38,257 nt of DNA from positions 1 through 38,257 of the forward strand of contig JAISGH010000085.1 of assembly GCA_031263185.1 (NCBI GenBank), given 5' to 3'. The notes beneath the pieces are model-generated. The model made no database searches, was not told the DNA's origin, and saw only the letters and a list, made by a program, of their open reading frames with translations. Shown in pieces: positions 15,778-25,108 of this stretch. Position numbers and translations under genes: made by a program. The DNA comes from Prevotellaceae bacterium. Lineage in GTDB: Bacteria > Bacteroidota > Bacteroidia > Bacteroidales > UBA932. Numbering within the stretch: the stretch's first letter is position 1; each line of letters begins with the position of its first letter.

Positions 15778-16785
15778 CTATCGGCTAAAAAGATTCCAGC
15801 TCCTTTTTCGCTCGATGATTAGCAGCTCCAGCACCAGCAACGCAATGGCAACATAAAAAAAGTAGTGGTACTGCTCGTTAAAATCTTCGTAAATAACGCT
15901 CGACAGCTCCTGCTTGTCGAGCTTGCGCACGTCGCTTACAATATCGCTAAGCCCAATGTTGGAGGTGGTTGCGCGTACGTATATGCCGTTGCCTGCGGCG
16001 GCGGTTTTTTCCAGCGTTTCTTCGTCCAAGCGCGTTACCACCATGTTGCCCTGCCTGTCCTTCATCAGCCCGCCCTCCTTGAGCGGAATGGGGCTCCCCT
16101 GCGGCGAGCCGATGCCGATGGTGTAAACTTTTATGCCTTCCTTTACCGCAAGCTGGGCGGCCTCTATGGGGTCGTCCTCATGGTTTTCGCCATCGGAAAT
16201 GATGATGAGCGCGCGGCTTTTTTCGCTTTGCAGCGAAAATGACCGGATAGCCGTGATAATGGCCTTGCCGATAGCTGTCCCCTGTCGGGGTACGATGCCC
16301 GTGTTGATGGCGTTCAAAAACAGCTTTGCCGAAACGTAATCGCTCGTAATGGGCAGCTGAATGTAGGCGTCGCCTGCAAAAACGATAAGCCCTATGCGGT
16401 CGCTGCCCAGCTGATCAACAAGGCGGGCAATGGCTCGCTTGGCATTTTCCAGCCGGTTGGGGGTAAAGTCCTGCGCCATCATGCTGTTCGACACGTCGAG
16501 CGCAATGATGATTTCTGCACCCTTACGCTTTACCTCCTTCACCCTTGCGCCCAGCTGAGGGCGGCAAATTCCCAGCACCAAAAACAGGAACGCCAGCGAC
16601 CACAGCAGCAGCTTTGTCCAACCACGCGCTACCGAGGCGCCAGGCATAAGCTGCCGCAGCGTTTGGATGTTGCCAAACCGCGATAGCGCCCTGCGCCGGC
16701 TGCGCAGGTGCAGCGCGTACAGCAGCGCTGCCAAAGGAATTGCCAGCAGCAAAATAAAGTACTCCGGTTGTGCTAAACGAAACAT
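15778..16785 (-). CDS. batB: BatB: VWA-domain membrane protein
   Basis: The 335-residue product has N-terminal membrane segments (about 8-27 and 57-77), a von Willebrand A domain with the metal-binding MIDAS motif DVSNS (97-101), then AQDFTPNRLENAKRAI, TSDYVSAKLFL, ISDGENHEDDP and a C-terminal membrane segment (about 310-327). The layout matches BatA/BatB family proteins, and the position after batA identifies it as BatB. The second serine of the MIDAS motif is kept, so metal binding is likely. Confidence 0.92.
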   Translation of the reverse strand: MFRLAQPEYFILLLAIPLAALLYALHLRSRRRALSRFGNIQTLRQLMPGASVARGWTKLLLWSLAFLFLVLGICRPQLGARVKEVKRKGAEIIIALDVSNSMMAQDFTPNRLENAKRAIARLVDQLGSDRIGLIVFAGDAYIQLPITSDYVSAKLFLNAINTGIVPRQGTAIGKAIITAIRSFSLQSEKSRALIIISDGENHEDDPIEAAQLAVKEGIKVYTIGIGSPQGSPIPLKEGGLMKDRQGNMVVTRLDEETLEKTAAAGNGIYVRATTSNIGLSDIVSDVRKLDKQELSSVIYEDFNEQYHYFFYVAIALLVLELLIIERKRSWNLFSR

Positions 16786-16791
16786 GGTTTT

Positions 16792-16887
16792 AATTAGGAA
16801 TTACGAATTAGGAATTAGGAATTACGAATTACTAAAACATAATGTACCTCTTTAATTGTTAATTATTAATTGTTAATTATTAATTGC
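16792..16887. repeat. Heptamer repeat tracts between batA and batB
   Basis: 16792-16833 is AATTAGG, AATTACG, AATTAGG, AATTAGG, AATTACG, AATTACT. After a 19-bp core, 16853-16887 is TAATTGT, TAATTAT, TAATTGT, TAATTAT, TAATTGC. Both have strict 7-nt period but use different words. Confidence 0.88.
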
Positions 16888-17889
16888 TCACGGTATTCTC
16901 CTCAGCACCGTCAGCCTCAAGAGCAGCTCGAGGAACAGGCAGCCCAGCGCTATCAGGGCAAACGGCGTGTACTCCTCTTTGTGGTGGATGAGCGAATCTA
17001 CCTCTACCTTGTCGCGCTCAAGCTTGTTTATCTCCCCGTAGATTTCGAGCAGCTTGGTGTTGCTGGTGGCGCGGAAATATTTTCCGTCGGTCATCTCTGC
17101 AATTTTGCGCAGCATATCCTCGTCTATCTCCACCTGCATTTGCTGCATTTGTACGCCAAAGGGCGTCATTGCCGGGTAGGGAGCAACGCCAATGGTGCCT
17201 ATGCCGATGGTGTAAACCCGTATGCCGTACGTTTTGGCAATTTCTGCGGCGGTAAGCGGGGCAACCTCTCCGCTGTTGTTCACGCCGTCGGTGAGCAGTA
17301 TCACCACGCGGCTGACGGATTTGCTGTCCTTGAGGCGGGCTACTGCGGTTGCCAGCCCGTTGCCAATGGCGGTGCCGTCTTCTATCATGCCGCACTCCAC
17401 GTCCTTCATCAGGTTGATGAGCGTAACGCGGTCGGTGGTAAGGGGGCACTGCGTAAAGCTTTCGCCGGCAAACACAACAAGGCCGATGCGGTCGTTGGGG
17501 CGGTCGGCAACAAACTGCGTACCTATATCCTTTGCGGCTTGCAGGCGGTCGGGGGTAAAATCGCGCGCCAACATGCTGCCCGATATATCGAGCGCAATAA
17601 CGATGTCGATGCCTTCGGTATATACGCTCTCTGACTTGGTGGTTGACTGCGGCCGCGCCAGCGCAACAAATATGCAGGCCAGCGCCACGCAGCACAGGCC
17701 AAAGGGCACGTGCTGCAGGTAGTAGCGCATTCCCTTTTTTGCGCCAAGCAACCCGCCAATGCTCGATACTTGCAGCGTTGCCCTGCGCCGGTTAGCCACA
17801 AAAACATACCACGCCGCCAGCAGCGGGAGCAGCAGCAGCAGCCACAAAAATTTAGGTTGCGCAAAAATTATGTCGTTGTATCCGTACAT
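16888..17889 (-). CDS. batA: BatA: VWA-domain membrane protein
   Basis: The 333-residue product has two N-terminal hydrophobic segments (about 12-31 and 62-77), the VWA MIDAS motif DISGS (101-105), ARDFTPDRLQAAK, TTDRVTLINLMKDVE, LTDGVNNSGE and a final membrane segment near the C-terminus (ALIALGCLFLELLLRL). It is the first of the two VWA proteins after the DUF58 gene, as in other Bacteroidetes. Expected role: part of an inner-membrane complex with the other Bat proteins, powered or assembled by MoxR (inferred from conserved neighbourhood). Confidence 0.92.
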   Translation of the reverse strand: MYGYNDIIFAQPKFLWLLLLLPLLAAWYVFVANRRRATLQVSSIGGLLGAKKGMRYYLQHVPFGLCCVALACIFVALARPQSTTKSESVYTEGIDIVIALDISGSMLARDFTPDRLQAAKDIGTQFVADRPNDRIGLVVFAGESFTQCPLTTDRVTLINLMKDVECGMIEDGTAIGNGLATAVARLKDSKSVSRVVILLTDGVNNSGEVAPLTAAEIAKTYGIRVYTIGIGTIGVAPYPAMTPFGVQMQQMQVEIDEDMLRKIAEMTDGKYFRATSNTKLLEIYGEINKLERDKVEVDSLIHHKEEYTPFALIALGCLFLELLLRLTVLRRIP

Positions 17890-17893
17890 AGGG

Positions 17894-17927
17894 ATTTAAA
17901 GATTTCAAATTTCAGATTTCAAATTTA
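17894..17927. repeat. Short heptamer tract before batA
   Basis: ATTTCAA, ATTTCAG and ATTTCAA follow one another with a related unit on each side. The tract fills the whole gap between batA and the next gene and ends in that gene's stop codon region. Confidence 0.75.
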
Positions 17928-18899
17928 GCCCTCAGCATTTAGGTTATCATTCGCCAGTTGCTCCAGCTTGGTTTTTTCTACAAACAGCTGTGTCCGGTGA
18001 AAGCAGCTTTCGTTCTCGTCGGGGGAAGGTATGAATTTGGCAAACTTTACCAAGTCCGAGGTGTAAAACACCTCCCGCAGCGATTCCAAATGCTCCTGCA
18101 GGCAAAGCTTGCTCTGCTCCAAGTCGCGCAAAATTTCCTCCGAAGTCTGCTCCATTGCCTGTACGCTGTAGCGGTCTTCGATGTATATGCGAATAATTTC
18201 GGATATTCGGGTATGAAATTCTTTCACCCGCCCCTGCTGCCAGAGTTGCTCGCCCTTGAGCTTGCTCAGCTCTCTGAAGGCAACTATGTGCGCGGGTTCC
18301 TTGGGCTTAGGCTTAAAAAACAGGGGTCGGTTGCTGCTCCGCCGGCTGAAGTAGTAAACGGCAAATACAATGAGCGCAATCAGCAAAATGCCTCCGCCAA
18401 CGTACGGCGCAGCCTCCGCAAAGGTAATGGGGTACTGCACCGGCGGCTTGACGTCGTTGGGCGTAAACACGCTGTCCATGGGCGGAAACGCCACCTTGAG
18501 CGTTAGCTCGTTGGAGGTAAACGTGTCCACCGCCACGCCGCGGTTGAGGCTGAGCATGATTTTGGGAAGCGTGTATATGACGTTGCCGTCAAAGGAGGTA
18601 AGCGTGTACTTGCGCTGCACGTTTACCCTGTCTTCCTCTTTCTTGCTGCGCAGCGTATCGACCTTTGATGTTTTCACAATTTCGATGCCCGGCATGAGCG
18701 TATCGCCCAGCGCGGGGAACGAGAACAGGACAGACTTGCTGTACGAAACTTGCAGCGTCATGTCCACCTGATCGCCCACCAAAATGCTGTCTCTGTCGAG
18801 GCTTAGCTTGATGAGAATATCATCATCCTGCGCCGGCGCGGATTTTGCGCCGGTCAGCGCCGCAAGCAGCAGCAGTATAATTTTACGTGTAAGCTTCAT
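17925..18899 (-). CDS. BatD-like single-pass membrane protein of the bat/moxR cluster
   Basis: The 324-residue product has a signal peptide to about 23, then a beta-rich periplasmic segment (LSLDRDSILVGDQVDMTLQVSYS) resembling the Ig-like opening of BatD. One membrane segment lies at 166-184. The cytoplasmic part contains AFRELSKLKGEQLWQQGRVKEFHTRISEIIRIYIEDRYSVQAMEQTSEEIL, similar to the cytoplasmic tails of BatD-type proteins. It occupies the usual slot between DUF58 and batA in Bacteroidetes, where an unnamed protein is normal. Role inferred from context only. Confidence 0.75.
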   Translation of the reverse strand: MKLTRKIILLLLAALTGAKSAPAQDDDILIKLSLDRDSILVGDQVDMTLQVSYSKSVLFSFPALGDTLMPGIEIVKTSKVDTLRSKKEEDRVNVQRKYTLTSFDGNVIYTLPKIMLSLNRGVAVDTFTSNELTLKVAFPPMDSVFTPNDVKPPVQYPITFAEAAPYVGGGILLIALIVFAVYYFSRRSSNRPLFFKPKPKEPAHIVAFRELSKLKGEQLWQQGRVKEFHTRISEIIRIYIEDRYSVQAMEQTSEEILRDLEQSKLCLQEHLESLREVFYTSDLVKFAKFIPSPDENESCFHRTQLFVEKTKLEQLANDNLNAEG

Positions 18900-18953
18900 T
18901 CTGTAACATTCTGTGGCATTATGGTACTTTCGTCATTTTTTAGTATTCGGATT

Positions 18954-19847
18954 TTATCGCTGCTTAAAAAGCGTAATCAGGGGCCGCACGTAATCCTCGC
19001 CGGTGCTGATGCTCACGTTGTCCACCTTGCACTTGGAGAGCGCTTGCAGCATGGCCTGCTCGGTGGTTTTCCACCAGCTTCCGTAGCGGCTGCGCACGCT
19101 TTGCGAAGCGGTATCCACCCAAATTTTTTGGCTGCTTTCGGCGTCTATCAGCTCCACAATGCCTATGTTGGGCAAGCTTGCCTCGCGGTGGTCGTAGGTA
19201 CGGATAATGCCGATGTCGTGCTTGCTGGCGGCAATCTTCAGCGCACTCTCGAACTTCACCGCGCCTTCCGGCGAAAAATCCATCATATCGCTCAGCACAA
19301 AAGCCGAGCAACGCTTTTTTATGGCGTTGGTCAAAAAACGCAGGGCTTCCGAGATGTCGGTTTGGCGGCTCTGCGGCTGCAATTCCAGCAGCTCGCGGAT
19401 GATGCGCAGCGTGTGCGACCGCCCCTTTTTGGGTGGGATAAACTTTTCGATTTTATCGCTGAAAAAGATAACGCCAACCTTATCGTTGTTCATGCCGGCC
19501 GAAAAGGAAAGCACGGCGGAGATTTCGGTGATCAGGTCTTTCTTGAGCTTATCGGTGGTGCCGAACAGCCGCGACCCGCTCACGTCCACCAGCAGCATGA
19601 CAGTAAGCTCGCGCTCCTCCTCGAACACCTTTACAAACGGCGCACCGTGGCGGGCGGTTACGTTCCAGTCTATGTTGCGGATTTCGTCGCCGTACTGGTA
19701 CTCGCGCACCTCGCTGAAGGCCATACCGCGACCCTTGAACGCGCTGTGGTATTCACCCGCAAATATTTGCCGGGACAAGCCCCGCGACTTAATCTCAATC
19801 TTCCGTACCTTTTTTAAAAGCTCTGTTGTGCTTGCTGTACTTGCCAT
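18954..19847 (-). CDS. DUF58 (VWA-like) protein, MoxR partner
   Basis: The 297-residue product shows the DUF58 signature SEVREYQYGDEIRNIDWNVTARHG (44-67), which is followed by a degenerate VWA domain with DVSGS (88-92). Proteins of this kind accompany MoxR ATPases. It has no signal peptide or membrane segment, so it should be cytoplasmic. It lies 45 bases after moxR and 54 before the BatD-like gene, in one operon. Confidence 0.9.
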   Translation of the reverse strand: MASTASTTELLKKVRKIEIKSRGLSRQIFAGEYHSAFKGRGMAFSEVREYQYGDEIRNIDWNVTARHGAPFVKVFEEERELTVMLLVDVSGSRLFGTTDKLKKDLITEISAVLSFSAGMNNDKVGVIFFSDKIEKFIPPKKGRSHTLRIIRELLELQPQSRQTDISEALRFLTNAIKKRCSAFVLSDMMDFSPEGAVKFESALKIAASKHDIGIIRTYDHREASLPNIGIVELIDAESSQKIWVDTASQSVRSRYGSWWKTTEQAMLQALSKCKVDNVSISTGEDYVRPLITLFKQR

Positions 19848-19860
19848 TGACCTTTCTGCT

Positions 19861-19892
19861 TAGTTCTTAACTCTCAGTTCTTAACTCTCAGA
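19861..19892. repeat. Heptamer-pair tract between moxR and DUF58
   Basis: AGTTCTT AACTCTC occurs twice in a row, i.e. a 14-bp unit made of two 7-mers, directly after the moxR stop. Confidence 0.75.
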
Positions 19893-20888
19893 TTACGGAA
19901 CCTCCACGGCGTTCAGCACCTGCGTTATGACATCCTCGCTGGTTACGTTTTCGGCTTCGGCTTCGTAGGTAAGCCCAATGCGGTGGCGCAGCACGTCGTA
20001 GCTTACGGCGCGTACATCCTCGGGGATAACGTAGCCGCGTCGCTTGATGAATGCGTAGGCTTTTGCGGCGAGCGACAGGCCGATGCTGGCGCGCGGCGAC
20101 CCGCCGTAGCTGATAAGCCCCTTGAGGTTGCCCAGCTTGTAGTCTTCGGGGGTACGCGTGGCGTAAACGATGTCCACGATGTAGCGCTCAATTTTTTCGT
20201 CCATGTAAACATCGCGCACCACCTGCCGCGCTTTTACAATGTCCTCGGGCTTCAGCACGCACGAGGGCTTGGGAAATTCGCCCGTTACGTTTTGGCGGAT
20301 GATGAACTTTTCCTCCTCTTTTTTGGGGTAGGAGATAACCACCTTGAGCAAAAAGCGGTCAACTTGCGCTTCGGGTAGCGGGTAGGTTCCCTCCTGCTCC
20401 AGCGGGTTCTGCGTAGCCAGCACCAGAAACGGCTCGGGCAGCTTGTAGGTTTGGTCGCCAAGCGTAACCTGCCGCTCCTGCATGGCCTCCAGCAAGGCGC
20501 TCTGCACCTTGGCCGGCGAGCGGTTGATTTCGTCTGCCAGGATGAAGTTGGCAAAAACGGGGCCTTGCTTCACCATAAACTCCTCCTTTTTTTGGCTGTA
20601 AATAAGCGTACCCAAAAGGTCGGCGGGGAGCAAGTCGGGGGTAAACTGTATGCGGCTAAACTTAGCCTCAATAGCGTAAGCCAGCGTGTTGATGGCAAGC
20701 GTTTTTGCAAGGCCGGGAACGCCCTCAAGCAGCACGTGCCCGTTGCTTAGCAGCCCAATAAGCAGGCTCTCGGTGAGGTGTTTTTGGCCTACAATTACTT
20801 TTGACATTTCCATGCTCAGGATGTCAACAAAGTGGCTCTCCTTTTGGATTTTCTCGTTCAGCTCTTTGATGTTTACGTTTGTGCTCAT
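19893..20888 (-). CDS. moxR: MoxR-family AAA+ ATPase
   Basis: A 331-residue AAA+ chaperone-like ATPase. Walker A is GVPGLAKT (56-63), Walker B is ILADEINR near 117, and the sensor segment is LATQNPLEQEGTYPLPEAQVDRF. The C-terminal lid contains GGSPRASIGL. MoxR proteins act with VWA partners in assembly or activation of complexes, here probably DUF58 and BatA/B. It is first in the cluster; the upstream 46 bases lead directly into a fold-back repeat (20930-21104), so its promoter must lie in or beyond that element. Confidence 0.93.
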   Translation of the reverse strand: MSTNVNIKELNEKIQKESHFVDILSMEMSKVIVGQKHLTESLLIGLLSNGHVLLEGVPGLAKTLAINTLAYAIEAKFSRIQFTPDLLPADLLGTLIYSQKKEEFMVKQGPVFANFILADEINRSPAKVQSALLEAMQERQVTLGDQTYKLPEPFLVLATQNPLEQEGTYPLPEAQVDRFLLKVVISYPKKEEEKFIIRQNVTGEFPKPSCVLKPEDIVKARQVVRDVYMDEKIERYIVDIVYATRTPEDYKLGNLKGLISYGGSPRASIGLSLAAKAYAFIKRRGYVIPEDVRAVSYDVLRHRIGLTYEAEAENVTSEDVITQVLNAVEVP

Positions 20889-20929
20889 AAGATTTTTTGT
20901 TTGGTTACAGTACCTGATAAATGATGATT

Positions 20930-21104
20930 ACTATAGTGAATCAAGGGGTTGAGACCTCACCCCCGGCCCCTCTCCAAAGGAGAGGGGAGACGGCACACGA
21001 GGGTAGCGGCGACGACTCTGCTCTCTGCTCCCCCTCTCCTTTGGAGAGGGGCCAGGGGTGAGGTCTCTTGTACTTCAACTTTTGCAACCCTTGATTCACA
21101 CTAT
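20930..21104. repeat. Fold-back (MITE-like) element upstream of moxR
   Basis: Ends GTGAATCAAGG (20936 on) and CCTTGATTCAC (to 21099) are inverse. Inside, GACCTCACCCC is followed by a 20-bp inverted hairpin CCCCTCTCCAAAGGAGAGGG, and the mirror arrangement occurs near 21030-21064. The short direct repeat ACTAT flanks it (20930-20934 and 21100-21104). It is non-coding and lies between moxR and whatever drives it. Confidence 0.8.
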
Positions 21105-21349
21105 TACCATAGCAATGCTGACGTACTTCATTGCCTGCAATGCAAAAGGAGCACAAAAGTCGAAATTAATACCCATACGAATATTTAATCACAGTTAATA
21201 AAAACGAAGAATTTTAGCGAGCAAAAATTTTTTAACGGATGCAGATTTTGAGAATAAATAAAATTCATGAAAGGGTTGGTATATTTAACCTGCAAAGGAA
21301 TTTTTGTCTAACGGTTAATCTCCGCCTGCGCCGTCATTTTCCATTCTTG

Positions 21350-21469
21350 CCGTCATTCCGAGCACAGCGAGGAATCTCCTCTTACGCCCACCGCACTTGG
21401 GTAGCTCGATAGGAGGAGATTCCTCCACTTCGCGCACTTGTTCCTCGTGCGCTTCGGTCGGAATGACGG
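21350..21469. repeat. Imperfect inverted repeat built on CCGTCATTCCGA
   Basis: CCGTCATTCCGA at 21350-21361 is inverse to TCGGAATGACGG at 21458-21469. GAGGAATCTCCTC (21369-21381) is inverse to GAGGAGATTCCTC (21413-21425). It is of the type of fold-back repeat scattered in bacterial chromosomes. The gap 21105-21822 holds this, the palindrome at 21495 and no gene I can support. Confidence 0.75.
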
Positions 21470-21494
21470 TGCGGGGTAGCGTGGTGTCATTCCA

Positions 21495-21520
21495 TAGAGA
21501 CGGGGCGCGCCCCGTCTCTA
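21495..21520. repeat. 26-bp perfect palindrome
   Basis: TAGAGACGGGGCG is followed directly by its inverse complement, centred on GCGC with no spacer, and so could form a cruciform or a strong RNA hairpin. Confidence 0.8.
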
Positions 21521-21792
21521 CATGCCCTGCGTACGTCAGCAGAAGAAATTACGCAGGGTTACGCACTCTACCCGCGTAGGAGGCAGAACGTGGATAGAAG
21601 CCGGGATGAGTAAATTTATAATTTTCCTCCCATTTCCGGAGGTTATCTAGCATAACGTTTAACAGCTATAAAATAAACATTTTATTCAGTAAACCAGCCT
21701 ATTAAAACACTCATACATAATAAGTTAATAAAAATGCAAGCAAGGTGAATGTTACTATTTGTCATAAAGTTGCCTTTTATTCTCAAAAGCTG

Positions 21793-21800
21793 TAACTTTA
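21793..21800 (+). promoter_or_regulatory. Promoter-like box before the small membrane ORF
   Basis: TAACTTTA is one base off TAnnTTTG, with TTG about 20 bases upstream; the small ORF starts 22 bases after the box. Confidence 0.4.
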
Positions 21801-21822
21801 CAAAAAAATAAAACCCAAAATA

Positions 21823-21966
21823 ATGAAGAAAAAAGGTAGGATACTCTTGATTTTTACGATAGCCAGCGCCATCGCAATTGCTATTGCCTACTACTGCCTC
21901 GAAAGCAAGCCAAAAGTTCAAAAAGACAGCGTAGAAGATTACCCGCGAAACGCTACGCTGGCGTGA
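21823..21966 (+). CDS. Small single-pass membrane protein, unknown
   Basis: A 47-codon ORF encoding MKKKGRILLIFTIASA, IAIAIAYYCLESKPK and a polar end (VQKDSVEDYPRNATLA). It has a basic N-terminus, one membrane segment of about 20 residues and a charged tail that would face the periplasm. A plausible start context and a promoter-like box precede it. It is convergent with the antiporter gene. I recognise no family. Confidence 0.5.
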   Translation: MKKKGRILLIFTIASAIAIAIAYYCLESKPKVQKDSVEDYPRNATLA

Positions 21967-22000
21967 GCAAAATGAAGAACTTCAGCTTTTGATTTTCCGC

Positions 22001-23494
22001 CTACTCCCAATCCACCTGTCCGCTCACCCCAAGTATTTCCAAAGCGTTGGCCATGCCAACAGCGTCCTCCGAAACGATAAGCAGCCTGTCGTGCGCCTCA
22101 AGCGTGGTGGCGCCGTAGGGCGTGATGTATTTGTCCCCACGAATGATGAGAGAAATGGCAACCTTGGGCGGAAATCCCAGCTCTACCAAAGGAATGTCCA
22201 GCACCTTTGAGGAGGTCGGTATGGTAACCTGCACAAACTTGGACTTTACATCCTCATGGTCGGTCAAGTCAATGTCAATTGATATTTTGCGCTGGCGCTT
22301 GAAGGGCTGCGATACGCCAAAGAGCTTTGCCGCGCGCGACAGCGTAGTGCCCTGTATCAGCACAGAGGTTGCCGAAACAAGGAACACAATGTTGAACATG
22401 GTGTCGGCCTTGTCTAACCCTGCCACGAGCGGGTAAGTGGCAAACACGATGGGAACAGCGCCCTTAAGCCCTACCCACGAAACAAAAAGCTGCCGGTTGA
22501 ACGGAATTTTTAGCGGAAGCAGCGAAATAAAAACGCTCAACGGCCGCGCCACAAACATCAGGAAGGCCGAGATGACCAGCCCAATGCCGATAACCGGAAC
22601 GATGTGGCTGGGGTAAACCAGCAAGCCCAGCACAATGAATATGGAAATTTGCATAATCCACGCCAGCCCGTCGAAGATTTTGGCAATGGTCTTCCGGTGT
22701 ATCAGCTTCTGGTTGCCTAAGTAGAGCGCGCTGGCGTATACAGCCAAGAAGCCGTTGCCGTGCAGCAGGTTGGTAGCCGAGTAGGTGAAAAACATAAGCG
22801 CAATGACCAGCACGGCGTACAGCGCGTCGTACTCCAGCCGGATACGGTTGATGATGCGCTTGCCAACCCAGCCCAAGCCCAAGCCCATGAGCACCCCCAC
22901 CACCATTTGCACTCCCAGCATGGGAATGTTTGACCAAATGCTCTCTTCGGGGTGCTGCGCCATGCTCAAAAACGTAATGGTGAGGAGGTACGCCATAGGG
23001 TCGTTGCTGCCGCTCTCGAACTCCAGCATGGGGCGCAAGCCGCCCTGCAGGCCAAGGTTGCGCGACCGCAGTACGGCAAACACAGCGGCGGCATCCGTAG
23101 AGGAAACAATGGAGCCTAACAGCAGCCCCTCCACCAGCGAAAAGCTCGGTATAAGGCACCATATAAACAAGCCCAGAATAATGGCCGTAAACAGCACCCC
23201 AAAAAGCGAAAGCATTGCTCCGGGCCTGATAACGGGGCGTATTTCCTTGAAGTTGGTGTCGAAGCCGCCAAAGAAAAGAATGAAGTTGAGCGCAATAATA
23301 CCGACAAACTGTGCAGCCTGCGGGCTGTTGAACTCGATACCAACGCCCTCGCTGCCTGCAATCATCCCTATGACCATAAAAAAGAGCAGCGTTGGTACGC
23401 CTACACGGTAGGATGTTTTGCTTGCAATAACGCTTGCAAACAAAAGAATGGCTATCACTAACAGCAGGCTATCGGAAAACACAAAATCCAGCAT
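22001..23494 (-). CDS. CPA1-type potassium/proton antiporter with TrkA-C domain
   Basis: The 497-residue product has about 12 hydrophobic segments covering residues 5-385 and the CPA motifs GSIVSSTDAAAVFAVLRSRNL and LEFESGSNDPMAYLLT (the ND pair of ion-binding residues). A cytoplasmic TrkA-C-like domain occupies the end (SKVLDIPLVELGFPPKVAISLIIRGDKYITPYGATTLEAHDRLLIV). The arrangement matches NhaP2/CvrA-type antiporters. Ion selectivity (K+ rather than Na+) is inferred from the TrkA-C domain. A TATACTTG box lies about 20 bases before the ATG on the minus strand. Confidence 0.9.
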   Translation of the reverse strand: MLDFVFSDSLLLVIAILLFASVIASKTSYRVGVPTLLFFMVIGMIAGSEGVGIEFNSPQAAQFVGIIALNFILFFGGFDTNFKEIRPVIRPGAMLSLFGVLFTAIILGLFIWCLIPSFSLVEGLLLGSIVSSTDAAAVFAVLRSRNLGLQGGLRPMLEFESGSNDPMAYLLTITFLSMAQHPEESIWSNIPMLGVQMVVGVLMGLGLGWVGKRIINRIRLEYDALYAVLVIALMFFTYSATNLLHGNGFLAVYASALYLGNQKLIHRKTIAKIFDGLAWIMQISIFIVLGLLVYPSHIVPVIGIGLVISAFLMFVARPLSVFISLLPLKIPFNRQLFVSWVGLKGAVPIVFATYPLVAGLDKADTMFNIVFLVSATSVLIQGTTLSRAAKLFGVSQPFKRQRKISIDIDLTDHEDVKSKFVQVTIPTSSKVLDIPLVELGFPPKVAISLIIRGDKYITPYGATTLEAHDRLLIVSEDAVGMANALEILGVSGQVDWE

Positions 23495-23566
23495 CTTTTG
23501 TACAGTTTATCAAGTATAAAAATTATCCCGCTACCCCTTGCTTGCAAGTAAACTTTCGAGGCGTTA

Positions 23567-25108
23567 CTACTTGGCGTAGTTTACCGCGCGGGTTTCGCGA
23601 ATTACCGTAATTTTGACCTGCCCGGGGTAGGTCATTTCGTCCTGAATTCTTTTTGCTACCTCCATTGAGATTTTTTCGGCTTCATGGTCGGTCACCTTTT
23701 CGCTGCCCACAATCACGCGCAGCTCCCGTCCGGCTTGTATAGCGTAGGTTTTTACTACGCCGGGGTACGACAAGGCAAGGTCTTCCATATCTTTGAGGCG
23801 CTTAATGTAGGAGTCAACCACCTCGCGGCGGGCGCCGGGGCGGGCGCCGGAAATAGCGTCACATGCCTGCACTATGGGCGAAATAATGGAGGTCATTTCT
23901 ATCTCCTCGTGGTGCGCCCCAATGGCGTTGCACACCTCCGGTTTTTCTTTGTACTTTTCGGCCAAATGCATTCCCAAAATGGCGTGGGGCTGCTCGGGGT
24001 CTTCCACAGATACTTTCCCTATGTCGTGCAGCAGGCCGGCGCGCTTGGCCAGCTTGGCGTTCAGCCCCAGCTCCGAGGCCATGATGGAGGAGAGGTTGGC
24101 CACTTCGCGGGAGTGCTGGAGAAGGTTTTGCCCGTACGACGAGCGGTAGCGCATGCTGCCAATGAGCTTTACCAGCTCCGGGTGCAGGCCGTGTATCCCC
24201 ATGTCTATGGCAGTTCGCTTGCCCGTTTCGATGACCTCCTCGTCCACCTGCTTGGTAACCTTTGCCACTACCTCCTCGATGCGGGCGGGGTGAATACGGC
24301 CGTCCATTACCAGCTGGTGCAGCGACAAGCGCGCAATTTCGCGGCGCACCGGGTCGAACCCCGAGATGAGGATTGCCTCCGGCGTGTCGTCCACCACAAT
24401 TTCCATGCCGGTGGCCGCTTCGAGCGCGCGTATGTTGCGCCCTTCGCGGCCAATAATGCGCCCTTTGACTTCGTCGCTATCAATGTGAAATACGGTTACC
24501 GAGTTTTCTACCACCACCTCGGTTGCCACCCGCTGAATGGTTTGCAGCACAATGCGCTTGGCTTCCTTGCCGGCGGTCATCTTGGCTTCGTCCACCATCT
24601 CGTTGATGTACGACAGCGCCTGTGTTTTGGCTTCGTCCTTCATGCTCTCCATAATCATGTTCCGGGATTCTGTGGCCGACAGGCTTGCGATGTTTTCCAG
24701 CTTTTCGATATGCTGGCGGCGTGTCTTTTCCAAGTCTTCCATGCGCACCTTCACGGCCTCCATTTGCTGCATAAGGTTTTCGCGCTGCAAATCCAGCTCG
24801 TTTTTCTTGCGCGATACCTCCTCCATGCGCTGGTTGAGCGATGTTTCTTTTTGCTGAATTCTGTGTTCGGCTTGCGCTACCTTGCTGTTGCGCTCGTTGA
24901 TAGTGCGCTCGTGCTCTACCTTTAGCTCCTGAAACTTTTCTTTGGCGTGAAACATTTTCTCCTTTTTCACCAGCTCGCCTTCTGCTTCTGCGTCCTGAAT
25001 AATTTTTCTTCGCTTCTTTTTCGTCAGAGAGCTCATCATAAAGAACGACAGTAATCCTCCAATAAGCAATGCACCTGCAAATGTCGCCAAAACGGGTAGT
25101 GTAGCCAT
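23567..25108 (-). CDS. rny: Ribonuclease Y
   Basis: RNase Y is a membrane-anchored endoribonuclease that initiates mRNA decay. The 513-residue product has one N-terminal membrane segment (about 5-27) and a long charged coiled coil (about 30-190). A KH domain carries [15 protein letters not shown] near 215, and an HD domain carries [10 protein letters not shown] and GLLHDIGK near 335-365, where the metal-binding His-Asp pair is present. The C-terminal part includes [13 protein letters not shown]. Length and order match the family. Confidence 0.96.
   Translation of the reverse strand: MATLPVLATFAGALLIGGLLSFFMMSSLTKKKRRKIIQDAEAEGELVKKEKMFHAKEKFQELKVEHERTINERNSKVAQAEHRIQQKETSLNQRMEEVSRKKNELDLQRENLMQQMEAVKVRMEDLEKTRRQHIEKLENIASLSATESRNMIMESMKDEAKTQALSYINEMVDEAKMTAGKEAKRIVLQTIQRVATEVVVENSVTVFHIDSDEVKGRIIGREGRNIRALEAATGMEIVVDDTPEAILISGFDPVRREIARLSLHQLVMDGRIHPARIEEVVAKVTKQVDEEVIETGKRTAIDMGIHGLHPELVKLIGSMRYRSSYGQNLLQHSREVANLSSIMASELGLNAKLAKRAGLLHDIGKVSVEDPEQPHAILGMHLAEKYKEKPEVCNAIGAHHEEIEMTSIISPIVQACDAISGARPGARREVVDSYIKRLKDMEDLALSYPGVVKTYAIQAGRELRVIVGSEKVTDHEAEKISMEVAKRIQDEMTYPGQVKITVIRETRAVNYAK

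Noticed and set aside
23684-24925. A 413-codon plus-strand frame opposite rny
   Set aside because: Antisense to a gene with clear KH and HD motifs; the translation shows no recognisable domain.
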